In this document: one piece after another, positions 8,873 through 18,603 of the stretch | Numbering within the stretch: the first letter of the stretch is position 1 | Layout: each line of letters starts with the position of its first letter | From: Rhynchopus sp. YZ270_cl-10 | Taxonomy: Eukaryota > Euglenozoa > Diplonemea > Diplonemida > Diplonemidae | DNA length: 64,000 bases | NCBI GenBank assembly: GCA_964035575.1 | Contig: OZ037837.1 | Coordinates: 1,922,001 to 1,986,000, forward strand | Direction of reading: 5' to 3' | Notes under the pieces: model-generated | Seen by the model: only the letters and a program-made list of their open reading frames with translations | Database searches by the model: none | Told to the model about the DNA's origin: nothing | Translations under genes and position numbers: made by a program

Positions 8873-10645
8873 ATGTCTCAATGCAGTGCTGTCGATGGAC
8901 GGGACACTAAGCAGCAAGGCCAGAGAGAGGCGCACCAGGTTTCTTATCTTCGGCAGTGGCGTGCTTTTGTCACGTCCGTGAACTTGGCAATCTCAACTTC
9001 TCTTCAGTTGAAGGCCCCTATCTTTCTGGCCGGGACTGTTTTCTGCTTTATTGGATTCAGCCTTGCTCTTTGTGCAGTGCTGTGCAGGTTTCGGCTGAAC
9101 ACACATCTGGTGGTAGGTGCACTGTACTTGGTATCGGCTGGCTTTCTGCTCTTTGACTTCGGAGCTCGAGCACTGTCGGTAGTACACTGGCCGTTGCTTG
9201 TGCTCGTAATCGACATCTTGCTTGTGATGCAGGTGCCTGCACGGTACAGCTCAGGACTCGTCTGTTTCATAGTTCTGTGGCTTCTCCTGCTTGGTGTTGA
9301 GGAGAGCTTCAGGTTTGGTCTGTTTGATATACCAGGAATGCCAGCACAGGAGGGCGAGCACGGGCGACAGTATCATCATCATGAGGCTTACGACTGTTCC
9401 ACTCTGCCGTGCCCAAGTGTGTTTCCCTCTACACGCCTTCTTTCATCTCTGACGGTCTTTATCTTTGACTTCATCATCACTCGAGGCTTCGCACACGAAG
9501 TGCTGAAGGAGCAGGCATCAATGGAGCGGACGATCAACACTGTGCAGGAGATTGCCTCACTCCTGGCTTCCTACGACGTGGAGAAGGTGGCAGAGCTGCT
9601 GGAGGCACACAGAGACGAGCTGCCTGAGGGGATGAGTGCGGCACTGCGGTTGGAGAAGAACCTGCGGTCATACAAAGCGTACCTGCCTCAGACGTGTCTG
9701 CTTGTGGGTGAAGAAGTGGTTGATGAAGGCAGCGAAGTGGAGTCTGACAGTGGACGCATCACAGATACGCTTTCTTCAAGTTACACTTCTGAAAGTGAAC
9801 ATTCTGCAAAAATGCGTTACGTTCCTCTTGGGCTGTCGTCTGTGAAGGCCACGCTGCTGACGGTGAACATCAAAGACACGTTGCGTTTCTTGGATGAGGA
9901 CTGTGCACACTTCTCCTCCTTCTTCACAACTCTTCTTCTGAAGACGTTGAAAGCAACAGAGTCATTCCGTGGGATGGTGGACGTGTTCGTTGGTGACAAG
10001 GTGCACTGCTCCTTCAACACGTCAAGGCAGTGTGCGAACCACGCCACCTCAGCACTGCACACAGCAACAGTATTGATGAAGGGATTGATGCCGTCGCAGG
10101 TGAACATCGGTGTTGCATCTGGGAAGGTGCTGCGTGGTGAGATGGGATGTGACGTGATGCGCCGCTTCAGCATGGTGGGCACACTTGTGCGTGACGTGCA
10201 TGGGATGGAACGTGCAGGACGTATCCTTGGCTGCGACGTGCTCTGCAACCGTCTGTGCTTCAGCGATGCTGAGTGTGAACACGTGCTGCGTTTGCTTCCG
10301 TGCAAGGTGGACGTGTCTGCGACCTGTGCGGAACATGAAGTGGTGGCTGAGCTTCTTCTGCACGACACACCTTCGGACAGTCCTGCAGAGGAATGGATGT
10401 ACACCATCGGGAGGAACAGTGAGTGGGAGCACTACAACACAGCAGTGCGGAAGTACCTGAGAGGCGACGTGTCTGCTGCAGCAGTTGAAGAGGCTGCACA
10501 GGGTTGTCCTTGTTCACGGAGCCCGTTGAGCGTGCATCCCTCCACAGTGAAGGGTGGGCTTCTGAGCGTGGCCTTGGCACGACCGCTGCAGGACAATGAA
10601 CGGGGTGATGGAGTTGATGATGTTTGCTATCTAAATGATTCGTGA
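8873..10645 (+). CDS. six-TM cyclase-like protein, copy 2, with altered N-terminus
   Basis: The family start ATG is at 8868, but one base is missing near 8957-8978 relative to copy 1, and that frame stops at TGA 8979-8981 after 37 codons. An overlapping ATG at 8873 is already in the frame that is open downstream. It would give 590 residues, with an unrelated first 34 or so and a lost or changed first helix. From VNLAIS onward the protein follows the family: helices, YKAYLPQ linker and cyclase-like domain with GDKVHCSF and IGVASGKVLRGE. It differs from copies 1 and 3 in the domain (KATESFRG, HTATVLMKG) and at its C-terminus (DDVCYLNDS). It could be a living gene using the second ATG or a fresh pseudogene. 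Confidence 0.6.
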   Translation: MSQCSAVDGRDTKQQGQREAHQVSYLRQWRAFVTSVNLAISTSLQLKAPIFLAGTVFCFIGFSLALCAVLCRFRLNTHLVVGALYLVSAGFLLFDFGARALSVVHWPLLVLVIDILLVMQVPARYSSGLVCFIVLWLLLLGVEESFRFGLFDIPGMPAQEGEHGRQYHHHEAYDCSTLPCPSVFPSTRLLSSLTVFIFDFIITRGFAHEVLKEQASMERTINTVQEIASLLASYDVEKVAELLEAHRDELPEGMSAALRLEKNLRSYKAYLPQTCLLVGEEVVDEGSEVESDSGRITDTLSSSYTSESEHSAKMRYVPLGLSSVKATLLTVNIKDTLRFLDEDCAHFSSFFTTLLLKTLKATESFRGMVDVFVGDKVHCSFNTSRQCANHATSALHTATVLMKGLMPSQVNIGVASGKVLRGEMGCDVMRRFSMVGTLVRDVHGMERAGRILGCDVLCNRLCFSDAECEHVLRLLPCKVDVSATCAEHEVVAELLLHDTPSDSPAEEWMYTIGRNSEWEHYNTAVRKYLRGDVSAAAVEEAAQGCPCSRSPLSVHPSTVKGGLLSVALARPLQDNERGDGVDDVCYLNDS

Positions 10646-11180
10646 CTATCAGGAGATGCTGAAGATCATCTTACACTGGAACATTTTTGTGGACTTTCCA
10701 GTATGCTTTTCGTTTTATGATAACCATACCGTCTCACATGATGAACGGATCTTTGATATCCCACATTCGTTTCTCCTTTGCGTACGTGTTGCAGTCATAC
10801 ACTGTGGAAGGTCTTCTTTCAGCTAATCACTGTGTCCATTCCTGGTCGTAACGGGATACTTCATTTCATGTGATCAATCACGAGAGTCGTGTCATCTTGT
10901 AACACAGTTATCGCACCCATGCTTTTATGGGCGAATGCTTTTGTATACTAGGTTGCGTCATTCTTGCCGTGTTCGATGTGACCAGGCATGCGTACTGGTG
11001 CATCTCACAGCTGTTCTTCATGATGCACAGTACAGGGCACTCCGCTTCCGCGGAATGCCCTGTAGTGCTCTGACACAATAGTACACGAAGCACCACTACT
11101 GTACACGTTGCAACTGTGCCTTCTAATACACTATTCCACAACAGGAACCCTACACGTGACGGGAGCGGCTGTGTGGTGGG
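10646..11180 (+). other. intergenic region between cyclase-like copies 2 and 3
   Basis: No coding sequence is seen. A short inverted repeat around the GGGCACTCCGC/GCGGAATGCCC motif lies at about 11035-11062. Homology to the other copies resumes at CCACAACAGGAACCC, about 42 bases before the ATG. Confidence 0.45.
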
Positions 11181-12944
11181 ATGCAATGTCTCAATGCAGT
11201 GCTGTCGATGGACGGGACACTCAGCAGCAAGGCCAGAGAGAGGCGCACCATGTTCTTTGTCGGTGCCAGTGTGGCTCTTTGCTTGACTTTGATGAACTTC
11301 GCATTATCAGTTCGACTGCAGCTGGCACACATATATTATCTTACCGGGACGGTGTTCACCACTTTAGGGTTTGTTGTTGCTGTTTGTGCAGTTCTGTTCA
11401 AGATTCCATTGAAAACAGGTCCTGTGGTATGTTCGTTGTACTTAGTCACATGTGGTATATTGCTATGGGATATTAGTGCACGTACAGTCTTATCAGTACA
11501 CTGGCCGTTGCTTGTGCTCGTAATCGACATGTTGCTTGTGATGCGGGTGCCTGCACGGTACAGCTTGGGACTCGTCTGTTTTTTAGTCATGTGGCTTCTC
11601 CTGCTTGGTGTTGAGGAGAGCTTCAGGTTTGGTCTGTTTGATATACCAGGAATGCCACCACAAGAGGGCGAGCACGGGCGACGGTACTTTGCTCGACTGG
11701 AGACTGACTGCAGCACTCTGCCGTGTCCAGTGCCCTTTCCTTCTAGTCCCTTAATCTCATCCATTGCTGTATTTGTTCTGGACTTCATCACGACCCGAGG
11801 CTTCGCACACGAAGTGCTGAAGGAGCAGGCATCAATGGAGCGGACGATCAACACTGTGCAGGAGATTGCCTCACTCCTGGCTTCCTACGACGTGGAGAAG
11901 GTGGCAGAGCTGCTGGAGGCACACAGAGACGAGCTGCCTGAGGGGATGAGTGCGGCACTGCGTGCGTTGGAGAAGAACCTGCGGTCATACAAAGCGTACC
12001 TGCCTCAGACGTGTCTGCTTGTGGGTGAAGAAGTGGTTGATGAAGGCAGCGAAGTGCAGTCTGACAGTGGACGCATCACAGATACGCTTTCTTCAAGTTA
12101 CCATTCTGAAAGTGAACATTCTGCAAAAATGCGTTACGTTCCTCTTGGGCTGTCGTCTGTGAAGGCCACGCTGCTGACGGTGAACATCAAAGACACGTTG
12201 CGTTTCTTGGATGAGGACTGTGCACACTTCTCCTCCTTCTTCACAACTCTTCTTTTGAAGACGTTGAAAGCAACAGAAACCCTGCATGGGATGGTGGACG
12301 TGTTCGTCGGTGACAAGGTGCACTGCTCCTTCAACACGTCAAAGAGATGTGCGAACCACGCCACCTCAGCACTGCGCACTGCTTCGATGCTGCTGCGGGG
12401 TTCCACATCGCAGGTGAACATCGGTGTTGCATCTGGGAAGGTGCTGCGTGGTGAGATGGGATGTGACGTGATGCGCCGCTTCAGCATGGTGGGCACACTT
12501 GTGCGTGACGTGCATGGGATGGAACGTGCAGGACGTATCCTTGGCTGCGACGTGCTCTGCAACCGTATGTGCTTCAGCGATGCCGAGTGTGAACACGTGC
12601 TGCGCTTGCTTCCGTGCAAGGTGGACGTGTCTGCGACCTGTGCGGAACATGAAGTGGTGGCTGAGCTTCTTCTGCACGACACACCTTCGGACAGTCCTGC
12701 AGAGGAATGGATGTACACCGTCGGGAGGAACAGTGAGTGGGAGCACTACAACACAGCAGTGCGGAAGTACCTGAGAGGCGACGTGTCTGCTGCAGCAGTT
12801 GAAGAGGCTGCACAGGGTTGTCCTTGTTCACGGAGCCCGTTGAGCGTGCATCCCTCCACAGTGAAGGGTGGGCTTCTGAGCGTGGCCTTGGCACGACCGC
12901 TGCAGGACAATGAACGGGCTGATGGAGTTGATAACGTCTGCTAG
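11181..12944 (+). CDS. six-TM cyclase-like protein, copy 3
   Basis: ATG at 11181 gives 587 residues with the same plan: six helices, helical linker with YKAYLPQ, then the degenerate class III cyclase-like domain. The first membrane helices (VGASVALCLTLMNFALSVRL) differ strongly from copies 1 and 2. The acidic linker (SDSGRITDTLSSSY) matches copy 2. The cyclase-like domain and the first 75 or so bases after the stop match copy 1 almost perfectly. The gene is therefore a mosaic of its neighbours. It lacks the same presumed catalytic residues as copy 1. The membrane half probably senses or transports and the cytosolic half signals or scaffolds. Confidence 0.75.
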   Translation: MQCLNAVLSMDGTLSSKARERRTMFFVGASVALCLTLMNFALSVRLQLAHIYYLTGTVFTTLGFVVAVCAVLFKIPLKTGPVVCSLYLVTCGILLWDISARTVLSVHWPLLVLVIDMLLVMRVPARYSLGLVCFLVMWLLLLGVEESFRFGLFDIPGMPPQEGEHGRRYFARLETDCSTLPCPVPFPSSPLISSIAVFVLDFITTRGFAHEVLKEQASMERTINTVQEIASLLASYDVEKVAELLEAHRDELPEGMSAALRALEKNLRSYKAYLPQTCLLVGEEVVDEGSEVQSDSGRITDTLSSSYHSESEHSAKMRYVPLGLSSVKATLLTVNIKDTLRFLDEDCAHFSSFFTTLLLKTLKATETLHGMVDVFVGDKVHCSFNTSKRCANHATSALRTASMLLRGSTSQVNIGVASGKVLRGEMGCDVMRRFSMVGTLVRDVHGMERAGRILGCDVLCNRMCFSDAECEHVLRLLPCKVDVSATCAEHEVVAELLLHDTPSDSPAEEWMYTVGRNSEWEHYNTAVRKYLRGDVSAAAVEEAAQGCPCSRSPLSVHPSTVKGGLLSVALARPLQDNERADGVDNVC

Positions 12945-13507
12945 TTGCTGCAGGATCATGCAGGGAATACGGTCACGAGAGGATGCTGTTCTTGAGGCTG
13001 TCGTTGTGTGGCTCACGATTGTTGCTAGCCTAGGCGGTTTAGAATCTGGATGCACTGAGGCCTTTTGGTGTAAAACATATCTTAGCTTCCAACAGTGAAG
13101 CGCTCAGTATTAATCTTTTCACAGTTCTACTGTGCTAGAAGGTCGTCTCATCTTCTAAATATGTTCCGTATTTTCCACTTTCTGAAATACTGGTTTCAGA
13201 TCTTTTACACCGGTAGTGGTGCCACTCCTTACATGTCGCACAAGTTTGCTTTGGTATTTCTATACCAAGCTGTAATACAATTTGTACCTAATTCGATGTT
13301 TTCATGATCATTTTTTGTTGGCTAAAAAAAAGTTGGAGGTGCTACGTGAGGGAATAATGGGAAAGACTTCAAAGTGGAGCTTGCACAGGTGGCAACTACA
13401 TTTCGAATATTTTATCACAAAGAGAATCCTTTGACAATTCCTCTAATTTTGCTGCTGTGCCCACCGAAGACCACAGACCTCCCTCAGCACCCATTCAGGA
13501 GTACACA
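12945..13507 (+). other. intergenic region before the methyltransferase
   Basis: The first 75 bases copy the region after cyclase-like copy 1. The rest is AT-rich without a recognisable gene. It ends in a pyrimidine-rich stretch and CACCCATTCAG (to 13498), nine bases before the ATG of the next gene. Confidence 0.45.
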
Positions 13508-14572
13508 ATGCAAGCCTCTCGCATGAGCGCAAACGTGGCTGCGCTGAATGTAATGAAGGGAGGTGCCTTTTACAACAGACACAGTGCGTTCCAGACGAAG
13601 TGCCAGGAGCACATGATGCCTTATGTGCTGCGTGCTGCAGCTGCGTCTGTCCCGGACACATGCAGTGTGTGGCGCATGGCGGACCTGGGGTGCAGCCAGG
13701 GGGCGAACTCCATCGGCCCTGTGTCAGCCTGTGTCGCAGCTGTGCGTGCACAGGTGCCGGATGTGCCTGTCACTGTGCTGCATGGTGACCTGCCTGCGAA
13801 CGACCACGCGTCCCTCGTGCACACCATCAACGCAGGCTACGCAGCAACCCCAAACCTCTTTGCAAGCATCGTCGGCCGCTCCTACTACGAACGCCTCGTG
13901 CCGCCAAACGAGCTGGACCTGGTGCTCGCATTCGTGACGCTTCATTGGCTCGCCTCACCTCCGTCCTACGCACACCCTGCAGCCTTCTACCCGGCACACC
14001 CAAAGGTCAGCAGCGACGAGCTGGAGACCGTTCGCCTCCAGGCACGCACACAGCTGCGCCGCTTCCTTGAACTCCGTGCAGTGGAATGCCGTTCTGGCGC
14101 ACGCCTTGTCCTGAGCATGGTTGCCAGCGACGACGCGGGATGGGGAAACTGCCACTGCCACCACCTGATGGAAGGGGTGTACCGCGACCTGGTGGATGAG
14201 AGCATCGTGCGTGCCGAAGATGTGTCGTGTGTCGTGGTGCCTGAGTACATGCGGCGGCGGTGCGACATCGAGGACGCACTGCAGGGTGCGGCTATGGACA
14301 GCTTCTCCGTAGACTGCGTCGAGACGACGTTCGTGACGTGCCCGCATCGCGAGCGCGAGCAGCGTGGCGAGATCACAAACGCAGAAGCAACTGCACTGGT
14401 TGTGGGGTCCTACCTTGCAGTCTTTGAGAACGCGCTGCTCGGGACACGTCTTGCAGAGCACCCGACGATACGCCACGAAATCCAGACACGGCTTGCACAG
14501 AAACTAACAGAGTCGGGCGACACCCTTGGCTTCGGTTGGCACCACGCCTTCGTGGGGCTCACGCGTGTGTGA
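13508..14572 (+). CDS. SABATH-family SAM-dependent carboxyl methyltransferase
   Basis: ATG at 13508 gives 354 residues, the usual size for the family. Motifs in order are NVMKGGAFYNRHSAFQ at the N-terminal SAM/substrate segment, MADLGCSQGANSIGP (motif I), VLHGDLPANDHASLV, and GRSYYERLVPPNELDLVLAF followed by LHWLASPP. These match the plant-type salicylate/benzoate/theobromine methyltransferase pattern (DLGCSxGxN, DLPxNDF, SFYxRLFP, LHWLS). It should transfer a methyl group from SAM to a carboxylate or ring nitrogen of a small molecule; the substrate cannot be read from the sequence. A longer GTG-started frame (13457) is not used because the acceptor-like CATTCAG sits between it and the ATG. 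It stands alone, with no pathway partners nearby. Confidence 0.8.
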   Translation: MQASRMSANVAALNVMKGGAFYNRHSAFQTKCQEHMMPYVLRAAAASVPDTCSVWRMADLGCSQGANSIGPVSACVAAVRAQVPDVPVTVLHGDLPANDHASLVHTINAGYAATPNLFASIVGRSYYERLVPPNELDLVLAFVTLHWLASPPSYAHPAAFYPAHPKVSSDELETVRLQARTQLRRFLELRAVECRSGARLVLSMVASDDAGWGNCHCHHLMEGVYRDLVDESIVRAEDVSCVVVPEYMRRRCDIEDALQGAAMDSFSVDCVETTFVTCPHREREQRGEITNAEATALVVGSYLAVFENALLGTRLAEHPTIRHEIQTRLAQKLTESGDTLGFGWHHAFVGLTRV

Positions 14573-15730
14573 TGTGTTGAAGATTGAGATATGCGGGAAC
14601 AGTGTCCGCTGCCGTACCAAGTGGTGAGGTGGCGCATGCGTATCAGAACGTTTCAGAGAGAGCGGGTCGCGTAGGCAGAGGAGAAGAGAGGAGGGGCAAG
14701 TGGTAACTCTGCCCCGTTTAGTTGTTATGTCGTGGATATTGACGGTGCACCACGGTTGGTGTGTAGGCTACAGCGACATGAACTGCATGGCGTGCTTCAT
14801 GATGTTATCTCGTCATCGCAGTAAAGTGTGATCTGTGTGAGGAAGCGCTTACAGCATTTCAACGTCTCTCCCTTGCTTTTTTTTTACCCCGTTTTGAGAA
14901 TTAACAGAGTGTGTACGTTAAAGTGCGATAAAAAAACGAAAAAGGTTGTTTTTTATATTCGATCAACTCGTCGAACTTCTTTACAATCAGTCTACCGTCG
15001 AAGGCACAACAGTGTGTGGAAGCGTCTACACATCAAATAACTACAAGGGGGTGAGGAACGGTAAGTGACACTTTTTCGCAACAGTTTTTTTTGTACGAGT
15101 ATGCACAACGTCTGGATATGAAAGATGCGCTCTTCGGTTGTCATGAGTCTTACCGTTTTCCCCTTCCCCCCTTGTGCTCCACCTCTCCACCGTACTTCAG
15201 GACGCCGGTTTTCGGGGTTTTAAAATAAAAATCAAGGGGATATGGGAAGATGTGATATTTGACTTTACGGACTCATATTCACCAAGGGGTTTCAAACCAC
15301 CAAAAGAGCTGTTTGCCTTACCTGAAGTACGGACGAGGATGGATGCGATTAACAAAACAACAAACAACGAATAAATACTGAAGGGAAGGGTTATTTCATT
15401 TTTGTGGCTTTATTGGTAACCACTCCTTTCATTCCCTTCTCTTCCCTGGCAGCATTTTTCAGAAGCACAATGCATGCTTGACACTTGCAGCAATGCTGTG
15501 TGTCACGGACATCACAGCGCTTCCGCAAGCAGCACTTCAATCTACGCTCACCGCTTCCGTGACACCAGACCCGCCACTTCCATAATTATATTGTCACTCC
15601 CAAAAATGCATGCCGCCTTGTCAATGAGGCAAAGGGATACAGTGACGGGATATACTCCGTTCAGGCGTTACCCACTCTTAATCCGTTAACAAACACACCT
15701 CCCCACAGAACAGAGTTACTCCCCCTGAAC
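14573..15730 (+). other. intergenic region with dispersed repeats
   Basis: At 14865-14925 lies a partial copy of a dispersed repeat (CAACGTCT...GAGAATTAACAG...GTGTACGT). At 15165-15235 lies CCCTTGTGCTCCACCTCTCC plus following bases, also found at 37990-38120 and 46820-46950. The 66-codon frame at 15174 has no ATG and lies in that repeat. The region ends with CCTCCCCACAG (to about 15708), 22 bases before the next start. Confidence 0.5.
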
Positions 15731-16828
15731 ATGGACATCACAGGATACTTCGAGTCTGCAAGTTGTGTGATAGAAGTGGACGAGAGCGCTCCCCTTGCAC
15801 AGGTGAAGGGGAAGCTTGTTGCGGAGCTTGGCGTGCCACGTGCTCGGCATGTTGGTGTGCGGATGAAAGGCGGTGGCGACATCGGCAACGACGACTTGCG
15901 CATCTGCGACACGGCGATGGATGAGGGATGTGCCGTTGAGCTGTACTGCACTGGCGCCAACATCACTCCTGGGGTGATACAAGGTTCGGAGGAGAAGTAC
16001 TCCTTCACACTCTCCCCGTGTGACAGGTACCTTGCGGTGACGCATTGTGATAATGATGTGGCCATCTTCGACACGGAAACACATGAGCGTCTGTGCCACT
16101 TCCCGTGCTTGTTATATTCCATCCCATCCTTCTCACCGTGCAGTCAGTGGATCTCAGGCGCGAACAAGGACACACAATGTGCTGAAGTTCATGACGTGAA
16201 GACAGGTGGCTTGAAGCACTCCTTTGGAGATGCAGGCGATTGGCGTACCACGGCATGGTCACCCTGTGGAACAAAGCTGTTGTCGTGCTCCGAGAACAAG
16301 GGTTTGCAGGTGTGGGATATTGCAACAGGCGTTGTTGTGCATGAATGGAGCCACATTGCGAAGTGCAAGTACGTCATGGTTGTGACAGGCGACAGGGTGG
16401 CGATGTTTGGCGTGCACAGCAAAGATGTCACCATCTGGGACTACACGACAGGGGTGGAGGTGCTTGTTCTGACATGCCCTGCGAATGTTGATTACGTAGC
16501 ACTGACACCAAACCAGCGTTTCATTGCATCATGTTGCAACAAATGTGTGCGTGTCTGGAACATCGAAACAGGTGAATGTGTATTTGAAGACGTCTCAGAA
16601 AACGACTGGATTGATGTTGCTGTGTCGAACGACATTGTTGCTTCCTACTCTGCCGCTACATTGTGCGTGTGGTCCATCTCAACAGGGAAGCAACTGTTAT
16701 GTCGTGACTTTGATGATAGCAATTCTTGCGGTCTTGCAATCAGCAGCTGTGGTGGTGTGGTGATGTACGGAGGGAGTGAGGGTGTTGAGATTGTTGACAC
16801 ACCTGTCTTGAACCCATCTCCACAATAG
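15731..16828 (+). CDS. ubiquitin-like N-terminus plus WD40 beta-propeller protein
   Basis: ATG at 15731 gives 365 residues. Residues 1-75 look like a ubiquitin-like beta-grasp fold: VKGKLVAELGVPRARHVGVR, then GDIGNDDLRICDTAMDEGCA, which mirrors the helix and 'dd..l.d..i..g' end of UBL domains. From about residue 90 come WD40-type blades with xVWDIxTG units: LQVWDIATG, VTIWDYTTG, VRVWNIETG, LCVWSISTG and weaker ones. It probably acts as an interaction scaffold; no enzyme motif is seen. The UBL call is by pattern and less certain than WD40. A close tandem copy follows. Confidence 0.7.
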   Translation: MDITGYFESASCVIEVDESAPLAQVKGKLVAELGVPRARHVGVRMKGGGDIGNDDLRICDTAMDEGCAVELYCTGANITPGVIQGSEEKYSFTLSPCDRYLAVTHCDNDVAIFDTETHERLCHFPCLLYSIPSFSPCSQWISGANKDTQCAEVHDVKTGGLKHSFGDAGDWRTTAWSPCGTKLLSCSENKGLQVWDIATGVVVHEWSHIAKCKYVMVVTGDRVAMFGVHSKDVTIWDYTTGVEVLVLTCPANVDYVALTPNQRFIASCCNKCVRVWNIETGECVFEDVSENDWIDVAVSNDIVASYSAATLCVWSISTGKQLLCRDFDDSNSCGLAISSCGGVVMYGGSEGVEIVDTPVLNPSPQ

Positions 16829-17153
16829 AATGGTGCCATCTGACTTCGCTTCCCTTTCCTGCACCTTGCCTGGGTAACTCCACGCGGGAATATACGCGAA
16901 GATAGATGCACGCGTCTGTCGTTGTGGGGGTGATTTGGCAATGGAGACCGCGCCGTTCCGCTGTGGCTTTTGTACAGACGAAGAACAACTACCCGTCATG
17001 GTGTGGGAAGGTGGGAGGACCTCTAACTGGGCGAGGAGTTATCTCTCCTGTTTTTGAAAATGACAACACATCTCGTTTCCTTCACAAGCACCACCCCACC
17101 CCTCTTCTACCTGCCCTCCCCACACACCAGTCCCCACAGAACCTCCCCTGAAC
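16829..17153 (+). other. spacer between the WD40 gene and its copy
   Basis: No coding sequence is seen. The last 60 bases are pyrimidine-rich and end in CCAGTCCCCACAG (to about 17139), equivalent to the acceptor-like site of the first copy. Confidence 0.45.
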
Positions 17154-18253
17154 ATGGACATCACAGGACACTTCGAGTCTGCAAGCTGTGTGATAGAAGT
17201 GGACAAGAGCGCCACCCTTGCATAGGTGAAGGGGAAGCTTGTTGCGGAGCTTGGCGTGCCACGTGCTAGGCATGTTGGTGTGCAGATGAAAGGCGGTGGC
17301 GACATCGGCAACGACGACTTGCGCATCTGCGATACGGTGATGGATGAGGGTTGTGCCGTTGAGCTGTACTGCACTGGTGCCAACATCACTCCTGGGGTGA
17401 TACCAGCTTTGTGCGGCACATTCTCCCTCACACTCTCCCCGTGTGACAGGTACCTTGCTGTGATGTGGGAGAGGGGGTTCTGTCCATCTTCGACACGGAA
17501 ACACATGAGAATCTGTGCCACTTCCCTTACTTATTTGATGCCAGCCCATCCTTCTCACCATGCAGTCAGTGGATCTCATGCGCGAACAAGGACATACAAT
17601 GTGCTGAAGTTCATGACGTGGAGACAGGTGCATTGAAGCACTCCTTTGGAGATCCAGGTGATGAGAGGTTGTACACGGCATGGTCACCCTGTGGAACAAA
17701 GCTGTTGTCGTGCTCCAAGAACAAGGGTTTGCAGGTGTGGGATATTGCAACAGGCGTTGTTGTGCATGAATGGGACCATATTGGCGGGTCCGCCATGGTT
17801 GTGACAGGCGACAGGGTGGCGATGTGCGACAGCTGCAGGGTCACCATCAATATGTCACCAAAAGATGTAACCATCTGGGACTACACGACAGGGGTGGAGG
17901 TGCTTGTTCTGACATGCCCTTCTGATGTTAATTACGTAGCACTGACACCAAACCAGCGTTTCATTGCATCGTGTTGCAACAAATGTGTGCGTGTCTGGAA
18001 CATCGAAACAGGTGAATGTATATTTGAAGACGTCTCAGAAAACTACTGGACGAATGTTGCTTTGTCGAACGACATTGTTGCTGCCTACTCTTCCGCTACA
18101 TTGTGCGTGTGGTCCATCTCAACAGGGGAACAACTGTTATGTCGTGACTTTAATAGCCATTCTCGCGGTCTTGCAATCAGTAGCTGTGGTGGTGTGGTGA
18201 TGTACGGAGAAAATTATGGGTTTGAGATTGTTGACATCTCACACCTGTCTTGA
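17154..18253 (+). pseudogene. broken tandem copy of the UBL/WD40 gene
   Basis: It is closely similar to 15731-16828 from the ATG to the end. Codon 24, CAG in the first copy, is TAG here (17223-17225). A net loss of one base near 17455-17480 shifts the frame between the blade ending CDRYLAV and the one starting FDTETHE. The C-terminal two thirds (17465-18253) remain open and keep VWDIATG, IWDYTTG, VWNIETG and VWSISTG. The two lesions make a full-length product unlikely, though the long open C-terminal part suggests recent decay or use of a shorter product. Confidence 0.75.
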
Positions 18254-18603
18254 ATTCCGTCTTTTTAGTATGATGTAGAACATCCGAGACAGAATCGCTT
18301 AGCGTTTATTACAAAAAGGAAGAACAAAAGCAATGTAGTTTTCAACTGGGACTCTAACAAGGCATGTGTTCACTTCTACTGTGACTGAGTGTGGCCCCCC
18401 CCCAAAACCCCCTTTCCGTCTCTGGGTTTTCTTTATCCAAACGTCGAGTGGATGTGTAGTAATTTTCCCTCCTCCTTCCTCCTCATCCTCCTTTTATTCA
18501 CCCCTCCCCTCCCCTCCCCTCCCTCCCCGACCAATCACGACCCCTTCAGGCATATCTTCACACAACACCCCTCCCCCCATCTTGGGGGATCTACACTTCA
18601 GGG
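18254..18603 (+). other. intergenic region with strong polypyrimidine tract
   Basis: Bases 18395-18560 are dominated by C and T (runs such as CCCCTCCCCTCCCCTCCC). They are followed by CTACACTTCAG ending two bases before the next ATG. This is the clearest splice-acceptor-like upstream region in the window. Confidence 0.55.

Noticed and set aside
13457-13507. 17-codon GTG-started extension of the methyltransferase
   Set aside because: No ATG, and the acceptor-like CATTCAG lies between it and the ATG at 13508; the family length fits without it.
15174-15374. 66-codon frame between the methyltransferase and WD40 genes
   Set aside because: No ATG, and it starts inside a dispersed repeat also found at 37990 and 46820 where it is not open.
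17223-17225. Possible recoding of TAG as a sense codon in the second WD40 copy
   Set aside because: A frameshift in the same copy and normal use of TAG as stop elsewhere (8290, 12944, 26434) make plain decay the simpler reading.
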